Below, in pieces: positions 46,762 to 57,782 of a stretch of DNA of 64,000 bases. Position 1 is the stretch's first letter. Each line of letters opens with the position of its first letter. The notes under the pieces were generated by a model. That model made no database searches and was not told the origin of the DNA. It saw nothing but the letters and a program-made list of their open reading frames with translations. Both the position numbers and the translations under genes were made by a program. Source of the DNA: Toxonevra muliebris (lineage: Eukaryota; Arthropoda; Insecta; Diptera; Pallopteridae). The stretch covers positions 99,819,340 through 99,883,339 of the forward strand of contig OY829326.1 of NCBI GenBank assembly GCA_963691655.1, in the 5' to 3' direction.

Positions 46762-47770
46762 ATGAAGTTCACTAACGAGCAACGTTTAAAAATTACTGAA
46801 AATTACTACCGGAATTCTGAGTCGGTGGTCGCTACTTTAAGAGTCCTGACTCCAATTTTCGGTCGCAATAATAATCCAACCAGACTGACTGTGCATGCTA
46901 TAATGAATAAATTTTAGTCAAGATATTCACCATTGAATGTTCTGTTCCAGTGAGACAACGCACCGGTCGAAGTAACGGAAATATCGCAGCCATAAGTGTT
47001 ACAGTTTAAAAGGAGCCAAATCAATCGATTCCACACCGTTCACCGGAATCGAGAACCTCTCAATCCACATTGTGACGAATCTTGTTGTTCACCCTTACCA
47101 GATCAAATTAACTCAAGAAGTGAAGTCTCCTGCTCATTTCAAGCGCCGAAACTTTTACGAGTAAGCTCTCCAAAAGTTTGATGAAAGTCGATGAATCTCA
47201 TTTTTGGCTTAATGGCTTTGTCAATCAGCAAAATACGAGTATACATTATTGGACAGCAACAAATCCACATATACTTTAAGAGACTCCAATGCTTCCACAA
47301 AAAGTGATTGTATTTTTTTGTCGATGAAAATGATCGCCATGTCAATTGAGTTCGCTGTTGTTGGAGTACCATGTTTAAAAACTATTTTTGGGCAGAAGTA
47401 GATGAACTTGACATCAGTGACATGTGGTTCCAACAAGATGGTGTCACATGCCACGCAGTTGGTTAAACAATTAATCTATTGAAGGGGATGTTCGGTTATC
47501 ATGTTATCTCTGGAAATGGTCCAGTTGAATGGCCACCTCCCTAATGCTAAAGCCATTGGATTTCTTTTTATGGAGTTATGTTAAATCGTTGGCTTATGCT
47601 AGCAAGCCAACAACGTTACAGAAGCTCAGACGTAAACTTCGAAAAATGCACAGTTATATCCCCAAAAGACAGAAAATGCCAATTCATGAGTACCAGCTTC
47701 AACGGACTGTACTGAACGCCCTACCAAGACTTTTGGCTAAATCCTATATAGGGTTTTTATTCTTAGGTCA
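46762..47770 (+). pseudogene. Tc1/mariner-type transposase pseudogene
   Basis: From the ATG at 46762 the frame reads KFTNEQRLKITENYY, SVVATLRVLTPIFGRNNNPT, then in other frames DESHFWLNGFVNQQN, DISDMWFQQDGVTCHA, VEWPPP and LDFFLWSYVKSLAYASKPTT. These correspond to the N-terminal helix-turn-helix and the three catalytic Asp regions of an insect mariner-like transposase, in the correct order. Several stops and frameshifts break it. The region starts right after the MITE at 45774-46687. Terminal repeats could not be fixed; acaaattttgtatt (46692) and the inverse of aatttttcgtataatacaaa (47901-47921) are weak candidates. Confidence 0.75.
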
Positions 47771-47929
47771 ACTACTTTTCAGCTTTCATAGTCGTTACGT
47801 TAGATCCGAAATTGTATTGCACAGTGTAATTAAATACCAATCTATCTCTGAAATATTTAAGTTTGAAATTACGTATAAATATTTTTATTAAATTGTACAA
47901 TTTTTCGTATAATACAAAACTGATCCATA

Positions 47930-49780
47930 AGCACTAACTTGTAATCTCTTATGAAACATACACTTCTTATTCTACATCTACACATATCCAACTGCATGAA
48001 AATCCTGCATACGGTATGTTCATCGTGTTACTAGCTTACAACCTGTTATCGTTTTGCATGATTATTACAAAATAAAAATTAAGTGGTGTTCAAAAGAAGT
48101 AGGAAAAGTAAGAAAAAGGGAGAAATAAAAATAAAGTGTTCAGCAATGGAAAGTAAAAACTAACGCGAATACGTGGAATTCGTACTTAGAACAACGTGCA
48201 AAAAAAAAAACACAACGAAGGATTTAAAAGGATAATAAAAGCGCCCGTTGCAACACCTATGCATGGATATGTGTGGTGTGAGGTAATGCATGCATATGTA
48301 TACTGTTGTGCGTCTGTGTATGTTTTGCATTCCACAACATTGTGTGAAGGATTGTGAGTTACATATGTGTTTGTATGTATATCCTTAAAATTACTATACT
48401 CTTTTATGCAACAGCAGAAAACTGCCAACGGTTAACTGACCATACTTGGAAAACACTTTCAACACGTGAATGCTGCTTATGTGTGTTTGTTGTTGTGTAT
48501 TTATGTCTGTTTCTGTTGTTGGTTTTAATTTTTTGTTACTAGTTCTAGTAACGGGATTTTTTAGTTAAACAATTCAATTTTGTTTCTGTATTTTTACTGT
48601 TTGCTTTTGAAGCGTAACATAAAATAATCGAGATTTTCATGGGAAAATCAACTTTTCTGAGAAAATTAATTATTTAATAACGCAAAAATAAAAAAAAAAT
48701 TAAAATATAAAATAACAACAGCGAAGAAAAATATTATTAAAAATTCAGCAAAATGTTTATGTGTGTGGCACCTACGTACATAACAAATTTAATTAATTTG
48801 TCTAATAATTATCGTTGTATAGAAAACGCTTTACTACTCAATTGCATTCAATGCATACGCAGTACATGCTCGAACAAACTTCCTCGCGTGGTTACGGTCA
48901 GGAACTCAGCTGGTATTGAGACAAGTGCCTCAAAATTAGGCGCCTAAAAAGTGCATGCAAGAGTACCAGATCAACCGAAAAGTACAAAGCAACCAGACGA
49001 ACAACACATAAAGTTTTTAATCAAACAATGAAAACAAGTTTCATTAAACGAGACACTATAAACGATTGACCGAGCGAAAAAAGAAGCGAATTTGTTGTCA
49101 CGTGGCAGCAAACCAAAGTAGTTGCAACACTTTATTTAAAGTTTGTGCGTTTTATCTTTAATATGTTTTCAATTTTTATGTAAAAAATATTTAAAAATAT
49201 TAAAAAAAAAAAAAATGACACGTCAATAAAAATATAGGGATAAATAAATCGATACTCGATATTTTTTTTTTCTCTCTCCTCCTTTTCTCAGCTAAAGTAA
49301 GCAATCATTGCTGCGCTTGTTTAGCGCTTAAAGTACTGCGCTAAACAAGCGCTACTCCTCTAGGACATGCAATGTTAAAACGAATATGCAACGTATTTAA
49401 GGTATTTGCTAATAAAACACTTAAGTGCTAGCAGTTAAGCACTTGTAGTACCTCAATTTACCGCTGAGAATTTTATCAAACGTTTTTTTTGTTGGAATTG
49501 AAAAAATTATGACTTGAACAAAATTGTTTATATTTAAAGCAATTGTAAAATCCTATTGGATCTATTTGCTATTCTTAACATGCAGCAACATAGAATATTT
49601 TCCTGTCATGACAATAGCAACAACAATGACGCTGACAACAACTGTTGCAACCGAAAATGTGGAAATTCAATATAACAGTTATTACAGTTACTCTCAAAAT
49701 AATAGTAGTGATATAAGGAAAAATTTCATATCACGTCAAAAATATTTCTCAATTATAATTATTTATTCATATAATATTTA
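47930..49780. other. Unique-looking stretch, no recognised gene
   Basis: Complexity is higher than in the surrounding repeats, for example around 48740-49120. Frames such as 48753-48947 have no recognisable domain. A strong GC-rich hairpin lies at 49313-49352. The stretch could be non-coding sequence near a gene outside the window. Confidence 0.4.
49313..49352. repeat. Perfect 15-bp GC-rich inverted repeat
   Basis: gcgcttgtttagcgc and gcgctaaacaagcgc are exact reverse complements separated by 10 nt. It stands out in AT-rich surroundings. A second, weaker stem (aagtgct/agcactt) follows within 90 bp. Confidence 0.75.
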
Positions 49781-49839
49781 GATATAAAATAATAGCTTGA
49801 AGTCTTGAGTATCTATGGATATAGAGCCCCGGGGCCCTA

Positions 49840-50022
49840 CGGTATTTTCCAGGGGCTCCACGGGAATATGATAAATTTTTTAAAGAGTGAATTAATTTTC
49901 GATTTCAAATCACTAATGTTGTTTTTTTTTTCAATTATGATTTTATTCTAAGAGCTCCGCAAATTCGAAATCCAGCCATAAAGGCTCCGCGGACGAAAAA
50001 GATTGAAAACTACTACCTTAGA
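49840..50022. mobile_element. Possible hAT element fragment
   Basis: Read inward from about 50022 the sequence is AGTAGTTTTCAATCTTTTTC followed by GTCCGCGGAGCC, similar to the AGTxGTTxTCAA ends of many hAT elements. A ggggctccacgg word near 49851 may be an inverted counterpart. No target duplication was found. Confidence 0.35.
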
Positions 50023-50246
50023 ATATGATGTTGTGTGGAAAATACCAATATTCAGAGGCTCTATGAAATACGGCCCCAGAAAAAATAGCCCCAAAACCAT
50101 AAGTGAAAAATCACCCCTACTATTTACAAAAACACGAAAATTTGGGGCCATAGTTACAATTGTTTTGGGGCCATTTTCCTTTTTTTGCTTGGGGTGATTT
50201 TTCATTTTGCAAAAAGGGGCCCAAAACTGCAAAAACATAAACAATT

Positions 50247-51056
50247 TGTAACGAACCTTCCTGGTTCCTTTTCTTTTTGTCAGGGTATACTCAGCGAGTA
50301 ACCAGGGTGCGTAAATAATAACTCACGATTTATTTCGGTTCACTTGTTTATTGATATTCTTCACTGTTATTTTATTTACACTTGATTCGTTAGTATTTTT
50401 ATCCTTAGTACCTCGTATGTTGTTTGTTCGTTCGCCTTCGTTCGTGCTCGTTTCACTTTGCTTGCCTTTCTTGGCGCTCGGATTTCTTGCTGTGGCTTCG
50501 TTGCCGCTCGTTCCTGTTCCTGTATTTACGATGCGTGTCCTCGTGACACGATGGCTAAGTCTTTGTCGTTTGCTGTATGGTCAGTGGCAACTTTGTTTAT
50601 ACTACACCAGTGAGGCTGTCGCACACCCTGGTGTTTAATGAATACCTGATCTTTTTATACCTTGGTGTGATGTCTCACTCGCAAGGTCCCATAAATACCT
50701 GACCGATTTCTGAGAATTAAAGAGGAATCAAACGTGCTGTCGCTTCGTTTGATATTAGCTACCAATGTCTAAGCCTTATCCTTCCGTGCTGACGCAACCG
50801 TAAGGAGTATTTCATATAATCTAACAAAGAGAAGAAGAAATAACCTGTGCCACAGTCTAAGTCTGAGTGTCTTCTTCTGTGCGATGCATGTCCTTTTATA
50901 TCAATTTCTTCTTGTTGTACCGTATAATTTCCGTTCTGTGAAATATATATATTATAATTACTTAAATATAAATGTTAATATATATTTTAACGGCATATAT
51001 GTGCTAGTGGTTTAGGGTTGTGCGATTAAAATTACTGATAATTTTATGTCGTCACA
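50247..51056 (+). mobile_element. Solo LTR, copy 2, with 4-bp target duplication
   Basis: The LTR begins TGTAACGAACCTTCCTGG and ends ttttatgtcgtcaca. aatt flanks both sides (50243-50246 and 51057-51060). It is 810 bp, with TG...CA ends as expected for an LTR. It is related to the LTR at 33105-34431 in the same orientation. The 95-codon frame at 50351-50638 is within the LTR and not a gene. Confidence 0.85.
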
Positions 51057-51264
51057 AATTAAAGGCAATTTTCAGCGGTCATAAAGCCCGCATTGTGATC
51101 GGTACCCATGGTATTTATTGCTTTTAATGAAAGTTTGTTTTTGCCATCGGTAATGCATTGTAAATGTAAGAAAACAAAGAATTTTTGAATGAGTTTCAAA
51201 CAAGCAACATCAGTGAATCAGTGCGTTAAAAAGTGTCGATCAACAAACGATACCAAGTGAATTA

Positions 51265-52915
51265 AAAATGGAAAAATTATGAGGATAGTAATGAACAAAG
51301 ACACTTTATTCACAAAAAAAATCGAGAGGAAAAGTTCATTTAGGAAAAAATCGCTCGATTATTTTCTAAATAAACTTTTCCTCGCGCTTTTTTGATGTGT
51401 AAACATTTTAGCTCACGGTATGGGCAAAATTTCAAATGTGTAAAATGTAAGAATAACTGTATCGTAAGATGTAAGATAACTGTAACGTCCAGTTCCCCTC
51501 TCGCTCGCACTACTGCGCGGCATTACTGTGATACTCTAAACAACAAAGAGAAGAAGAGAGGGAGAAATTAAAATACGAGCGGAGTTTGTTTGTTTATGTT
51601 TCGATCAATTTACTCACACATATATGTACATACTAAAACAAAATGTGTGTGTACATTTATTCATGGCAGAATTATTTGTTGGTGTTAAACGTGTGGAGAT
51701 CGACTATACCATACAAGCAGAGAAGTCGCCGTAGCAAACACAGGCGTTTGATAGGTTTTGCATTCGATTAGTTAGAATGCATTAAAATTAAATATTTTTT
51801 TAAATATAAAAACATTACAAAATGATAAATAATAAGTAATCTAGGTTTCAATAAATGTATTAACAAAATGGAGTGATAATGATAGCAAACCACGGCATTA
51901 TAAAAAATTTGCTTTGTGCATTGACCTTAGAAAGGCAACACTTTTTTATCTATGTAAATAACAAATATGTTAAACAGAAAAAATCAAACTTATTTATTAT
52001 AAAATCACTTATTTACTTCAATAAAAAAAATTGTGTCTTATTTTTATTAAATGCAGTTAAGGCAATTCTCTTTGCGGTGCTTTAAAAAGTAGTGAGGTGA
52101 CTGGTTACCCCTATTGCCTTTCTAAGAATAAATGCGGAAAGCACTTATCGTCGTCGCCTGAGAATTAATTTGGCGCATGTGTGTACAAATTCATATACCT
52201 ATACGCCAAATAAATTCTCAGGCGACGTTATGTAAAATTTTCACATCTAATAAAATTTCAAATCAACAGGAAGAAAAACTTAAAGCGCGGAGAAAAAGAT
52301 GCAATTACAGCTGGTGCAATTGCAAAATATTTTTGCTATCACAACAACAAATATATGCGATATGGAATAAAAATTTGCATTTACAATTATGTAAGACCAT
52401 TTGCAATTTATAGTGAATTGGGCTATTATATAAAAAAGATAATCATATCTTATAAATGTTTAAGTTTATAAAAGAAGTGCTTTAATTTGAATTATTAATA
52501 AATATCGTTAAATTGCTCGCTATTTACCTAAGCATATAGATTATACATCAAATCCCTATATATGGCGAGCTTATGTATATGGCATTTAGTTGGCTTAACT
52601 ATTTACACATCAAATATCTTGCGTGCCTTGCACACATCCATTGTTTTTTTTTTTTGTAGAAAAAATTTTTGGCTGAAAGGGTTTTCATTCATAATTTCCT
52701 TATGAATATTTTTGATCGAAAATGAGAAAATTTTTAAGATAATAATGAACAAAAAAAACTTTATTCACAAGAAAAAGTCGCGAGGGATAGTTTATTTTTG
52801 AAAAAATCGAGCGATTTCTTCCAAAATAAACTTTTCCTCGCGGCTTTTGCTTTCTGGAAAAAATTTTTGGCTGTAAGGGTTTTACGTTCAAAATTTTTTT
52901 ATTAATATTTTTACC
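51265..52915. repeat. Tandem repeat unit pair with A/T hairpins, split by family X copy 2
   Basis: A unit containing gataataatgaacaaa, ctttattcacaa and a hairpin (ggaaaagtt...aacttttcc) occurs at 51265-51393 and again at 52720-52850. The following word gaaaaaatttttggctg occurs at 52660 and 52857. Removing family X (51394-52643) leaves two tandem units of roughly 190 bp. A sequence related to the hairpin aacttttcctcgcg ends both first halves. Confidence 0.6.
51394..52643 (+). repeat. Family X repeat, copy 2
   Basis: The copy is 1,250 bp, starting gatgtgtaaacattttagct after T6 and ending cacacatccattg before T12. It keeps the zinc-finger-like frame, with one of the HDC residues changed to H-Y-C, which preserves the ligand pattern. 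The paired arms are at 52152-52175/52204-52227, and it also has ccttagaaaggcaac near 51925 with its inverse ttgcctttctaag near 52114. Confidence 0.8.
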
Positions 52916-53209
52916 TCTTTTGCCTTTAAATCGCAGTCCACCTCACTTGCTAATAATATGGAAAGCTACAATTCTCCTTTTTGTAAATGAAAGAAGATGA
53001 TACAATTAATGTTTTTGTAAATTTTAGGAGACACTTAAATAAAATTTGAGAGAAACAAATATTGGGGCCTTTTTTCATTTTAGTTTAGGGCCATATTTCA
53101 ATTTATATGTTGGGGTAATATTGCATAATGAAAAATTGCCCCACTTTTGGGGTAATTTTCACTTTTGATTTTGGGGCCATTTTTCCAGGGGCCATATTTA
53201 GACGCTTTA

Positions 53210-54557
53210 AATTGGACGCATTAAATTAAAAAATCGGAAGCTATTTGGTTGAACTGAAAATCGTACAGATTTCATAGTATTTTTTTCTGAGTGTACGATC
53301 TTCTGAGAAGAATGGAGCAGAAATTCATTCAATACCAAGGAATTCTGAAAATTTAATAATCAAAACAACAGAGTTTTTTAATTATCATATGAAAATATTA
53401 AGTAGTTTTAGATGAAAATTATGAAAAATATTATTATAAAACCCTTCATAAATTTTTAGCAATTTTTATGTATGCTTTAGCTTTTATGTTTGAAATTCAT
53501 AGATAAAATAAAAAAAAAAATCATATTCTTATGCAATGGATTGGTAAATTATGACCAATTTCCAAATAAAAAAAATTGTTGTGGAAAAAAACAAAATGAT
53601 GTTGTCTTGTCCTATTGATGCTGATCCGCTTGGCTATCAGTGGTGAACACCATGACTATATCATCTGCTAGGTGACACTAGCATCCCTAAAGGAGGATTG
53701 GATAACACAACTTTAGTTTGGTTTTAATAAAAAAATATAAAAAAATTTACATTGTACCTTTCTGGGGTTTTTCTCAAAAATTTTGAACTGTACCGATTTA
53801 TCACGATCACACAAAACAATTTTGTTGTAACTTAAAAAAATGTACTTTATTTAATTTCACTTGCAGAGAGACAAAATAAAACAACAGGTCTCGATCAGTT
53901 CTGGAACACTAGTTTTAGGTTTCAGAAGTGATTTTGATTACCGATCCACAATTTACTTTGTATATTGAAATGGTAAAATCGTATGATCGTTAATATTTAT
54001 GATGCACTAACAAAAAAATGTTGCGATGGAACTATGCGGCAATGCTGCTAATGAATTTAGTCTTCACTAACAGATTTATTTAGTCTCCGCTAACATCTAA
54101 CTATAACCCTGTGGTAAATTAATTTGTCTTTTGCTATACATACTCACTTCTGTGTTATAAATACTAATTTCTATATATTAAAAATATGAACCATTACAGC
54201 GTCTTTTTTTCTTTATGCTTGGGTATACTCAGGCGAAAAACCAGGGATTACCATTTTTGTTTTAACTTGGCGTCTAGTAAGAGAGTCCGATTTATAAATA
54301 TCTTAAACTTACCTGCTCTAGAAAATTTTTCAAACGAAAAAACTAATCCCCACTACCTGTGAACTGCAGGATATGGCTACACAACTTATTCAAAGGAAAA
54401 AAACATTTGTAGGTACATCTACATATTTGTACTTGTAGTTGTGCTTTAAAGCTAATTGCAGCAATAAATGTTTGTCTGACTATAATTAGTTAATTATTTA
54501 ACTAAATTTTGATTTCTATGGAATATCAAAAGACATAACTTCATTTATGCATTCGTG
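53210..54557. other. AT-rich stretch; possible LTR fragment
   Basis: No gene was recognised. Near 54220-54255, gggtatactcag and aaccaggg resemble the first 70 bp of the solo LTR at 50247, so a fragment of a related LTR may be present. The other short frames have no features. Confidence 0.35.
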
Positions 54558-55200
54558 TATGTACATTAGATGGCTTATTTGCTCCACACATTTTGCTAAA
54601 GTATTTCAGATCTTCATTGTGACAGCAGAATATGAAAATAGGGTGCTAAAAACCAATTAAAATGAAAAAAAATTTAAATTTGTGAAAACTGGATGCGCTA
54701 CTCCGAAAACCGTGATTTTTAAGGATGTTTTACAATAGGTTTGGGGTTTTGTATGGAAAAAGCATTTAACTTGCATATAAAAGATTTTTAAATATCTCTA
54801 TCTATGTCAAAAATGCCGCTAAAGCGAATGACGTTTTTGATACAACTGAACACAAAGCCACCCGTAGCGCCTAAAGTAACCATTTAGCACTTTTTTTTTA
54901 CAAATTTTTAAATTCGCCCGTTAGGATTTTGAATATAGCGGTAATTTTTTTAAAAATAAAGTAAGTAGAATTGTAGGTAATTCAATTTGGTTTATTTAAA
55001 GTACAAATATTTTCCAAATCAAGTTATATTTGAACTAGTAAATTAACTTTTAGTGAACGCATGTCGAGTACAATCAAGTTCGCCTTTGACAAATATCGTC
55101 AAAAAATTGCACGAAAAAACAAGGCAGGAGTTGAAAAAATTGTCTTATCGCGGAAATTTTTATTCTTTATTTTCGTCTGTCAATTACAGTATTATATGTA

Positions 55201-55939
55201 CAGGTTTCCCACATATAACACGGCAGTCGTAGAGCACGATTTCGCTCCAACACGATTTGTTGATAGCAGAAATCCCCATATAACACGATGACACTATAGC
55301 ACGATTTCCTTCCAACACGATTTGCAAATAGCTTAGTGAAATTAGTGAAAATAATTTGGAAATTCAAATCGCTTTTTAAATTTGTTAATAAGCTATTTAA
55401 CTACAACTCTAATTTTTATTTGCTAAATTTATCAAGAGTTCACTCTGTGTTCTAGTTTCATTGTTATTTTTGCTTGTTAAACTCAAATTTTTTCTTTAAA
55501 TCTTCCAATAAATTATCTGTTAAGTGCTTTTTATTACAATTTTTTTTATATAAAATCAATATACTTACTTTCTGTTTTTTTTTTTACTTTTTACAATCAA
55601 AATTAAAAACTTTAATTTATTAATAAAAGAGAGAAAATGTATCAAACCGTACAAAAAGTTAAAATATACATAAAGCAAATGAATGCCCCTGCATGTGACA
55701 GCTCGAACGACACTAATCCCAAAATGTTGTTTTTTAAACTCTTGGAACAGGACCCTATTTTTGTATTACTTGTACTATATAACCCTATTTTTGTACGATA
55801 TCGTATATAATACGGCAGATTTCTAAATTCTTGGAGCCTAACTCCGCTTTTTATACTGGTTCTCTGTTCCGTATAACATGAATTCGCACAACACGTTGCT
55901 TTTTTGGAACCTAACTATCGTGTTATACGTGGACACCTG
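55201..55939. mobile_element. pogo/Tigger-like MITE
   Basis: TA flanks both sides (55199-55200 and 55940-55941). The ends are CAGGTTTCCCACATATAACA and, read inward from the right, CAGGTGTCCACGTATAACAC. Repeated tataacacg/cacgatttc words fill both subterminal regions. This end style is typical of pogo/Tigger-type elements within Tc1/mariner. There is no transposase. Confidence 0.75.
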
Positions 55940-56034
55940 TATTACATATTGATATAAATACACAATTGTACTCGACATGGGTTCACTAAAAGTTAATTTA
56001 CTAGTTCAAATATAACTCGATTTGAAAATTTTTT

Positions 56035-56430
56035 TTGATGTGTAAACATTTTAGCTCACGGTATGGGCAAAATTTCAAATGTGTAAAATGTAAGAATAAC
56101 TGTATCGTAAGATGTAAGATAACTGTAACGTCCAGTTCCCGTCTCGCTCACACTAGTGCGCGACATGACTGTGCTACTCTAAACAACAAACAGAAGAGAG
56201 AAGAGGAAGAGGAGAGGGAGAAATTAAACTACGAGCGGAGTTTGTTTGTTTATGTTTCGATCAATTTACTCACACATATATGTACATACGAAAACAAAAT
56301 GTGTGTGTACATTTATTCGTGGCAGAATTATTTGTTGTTGTTAAACGTGTGGAGATCGACTATACCATACAAGCAGAGAAGTCGCCGTAGCAAACACAAG
56401 CGTTTGATAGGCTTTGCATTCGATTATTGA
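56035..56430 (+). CDS. Family X ORF with zinc-finger-like motif, extended form in copy 3
   Basis: A 131-residue frame whose first about 50 residues match those of copies 1 and 2, including the C-x6-C-x20-H-x-C ligand pattern. It then passes a Glu/Lys/Arg-rich stretch (KREEEEEREK) and ends RSKHKRLIGFAFDY. A polar Glu-rich linker after a zinc-finger-like domain is plausible for a DNA-binding protein, but the extension beyond residue 60 exists only in this copy and could be accidental. The start at 56035 is one codon before the family boundary because the flanking T-run gives an extra ATG. Function and expression are unknown. Confidence 0.3.
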   Translation: MMCKHFSSRYGQNFKCVKCKNNCIVRCKITVTSSSRLAHTSARHDCATLNNKQKREEEEEREKLNYERSLFVYVSINLLTHICTYENKMCVYIYSWQNYLLLLNVWRSTIPYKQRSRRSKHKRLIGFAFDY

Positions 56431-57330
56431 TTGGATTAAAATTAAATATTTTTTAAATATAAAAACAATACAAAATGATAAGTAATAAGGAATCTAGGTT
56501 TCAATAAATGTATAAACAAAATGTAGTGATAATGATAGCAAACCACGGCATTATAAAAATTTTGCTTTGTACATTAACCTTAGAAAGGCAACACTTTTTT
56601 TATCTATGTGAACAGCAAAAATGTTAAACGGAAAAAATCAAACTTATTTATTATAAAATCACTTATTTACTTCAAAGTAAATACATTGTTTATTATTTTT
56701 ATTAAATGCAGTTAAGGCAAATCTCTTTGCGGTGCTTTTAAAAAGTAGTGGAGTGACTAATCACCCCTGTTGCTTTTCTAAGGTTAAATGCGGAAAGCGC
56801 TTATCGTCGCCTGAGAATTGATTTGGCGTATGTGTGTACAAATTCATATACCTATACGACGTTATGTAAAATTTTAAAGTCTAATAAAATTTCAAATCGA
56901 CAAGAAGAAAAACTTAAAGCGCGGGAAAAAAGATGCAATTGCAGTTGCGTATATGCGAGCATATCGTGCCCGATGCATTGAGTAAAAGAAAATTGATTCA
57001 ACTACAACATATCAGCCCTATTCACGATTTGGTGCAAATGCAAAATATTTCTGCTATCACAACAACAAATACATGCGATATGGAACAAAAATTTGCAAGG
57101 CCATTTGCAATTTATAGTGAATTGGGCTATTACATATATATATAAATGATATCTAATAAATTTTTAAGTTTATAAAAGAATTCTTTTAATTTGAATTATT
57201 TACCTAAGCATATATATTATACATCAAATCCTTATAAATGGCTATACATATGTGAGCTTATGTATATGACATTCAGTTGGTTTAACTGTTTGCACATCAA
57301 ATATCTTGCGTGCCTTGCACGCATCCATTG
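56037..57330 (+). repeat. Family X repeat, copy 3
   Basis: The copy is 1,294 bp, starting gatgtgtaaacattttagct after T8 and ending cgcatccattg before T7. It splits the right arm of the foldback-like element. The first frame (56035-56430, 131 codons) is longer than in the other copies because of small indels, and again contains FKCVKCKNNCIVRCK and ARHDC. It has lost the right arm of the 24-bp stem by a deletion between two short cg-containing repeats near 56859. Confidence 0.8.
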
Positions 57331-57782
57331 TTTTTTTAAATAAACTAAATTGAATTACCTACAATCGTACTTACTTTAATTTTAAAAAAATTACCGCTAT
57401 ATTCAAAATCCTAACGGGTGAATTTAAAAATTCGTAAAAAAAAGTCCTAGATGATCACTTTAGGGGTGGCTTTGGGTTCAGTTGTATAAAAAAAAACTGG
57501 GTACGCCATTCACTTAAGCGGCACTTTTTACATAGGTATGGATATCTGAAAATGTTTTACATGCAAGTTGAATGCTTTTTCCATACAAAATCCGAAACCT
57601 ATTATAAAACATCCTTTAAAATCACGGTTTTCGGAGTAGCGCATCCAGTTTTCGCTAATTTAAATTTTTTTTTTTCATTTTAATTGGTTTTTAGCACCCT
57701 ATTTTCATATTCTGCTGTCACAATGAAGATCTGAAATACTTAAGCAAAATGTATGGAGCAAATAAGCCATCTAATGTACATA

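Larger units (their letters stand above)
50067..53199. mobile_element. TIR element with GGCCCC-rich arms, host to nested insertions
   Basis: The left arm reads aaatacggccccagaaaaaa and continues tagccccaaaa; read inward from 53199 the right arm is aaatatggcccctggaaaaa and continues tggccccaaaa. The match extends about 50 bp. Possible diverged flanking repeats are agaggctcta (50054-50063) and agacgcttta (53200-53209). Within it lie the solo LTR at 50247-51056 and family X copy 2 at 51394-52643, so the original element was about 1.1 kb. Confidence 0.6.
54558..57782. mobile_element. Foldback-like element with TIRs of about 0.5 kb, interrupted twice
   Basis: The left arm (54558-55074) starts tatgtacattagatggctta. 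Its reverse complement makes up the right arm, in two pieces (55965-56030 and about 57338-57782), ending ccatctaatgtacata. Matching words include agcagaatatgaaaataggg and gtttttcggagtagcgcatcc-type sequence. The unique centre was only about 150 bp before a pogo-like MITE (55201-55939) entered it and family X copy 3 (56037-57330) entered the right arm. A 76-codon frame from 55061 begins in the arm and is not recognised. Confidence 0.75.

Noticed and set aside
50351..50638. 95-codon frame resembling a membrane protein
   Set aside because: It lies entirely inside the solo LTR, and the hydrophobic look follows from the T-rich sequence.
53790..54200. A complete further LTR (tgtaac ... attaca)
   Set aside because: The ends look LTR-like but the flanking 4-mers do not match and no relative in the window covers it.
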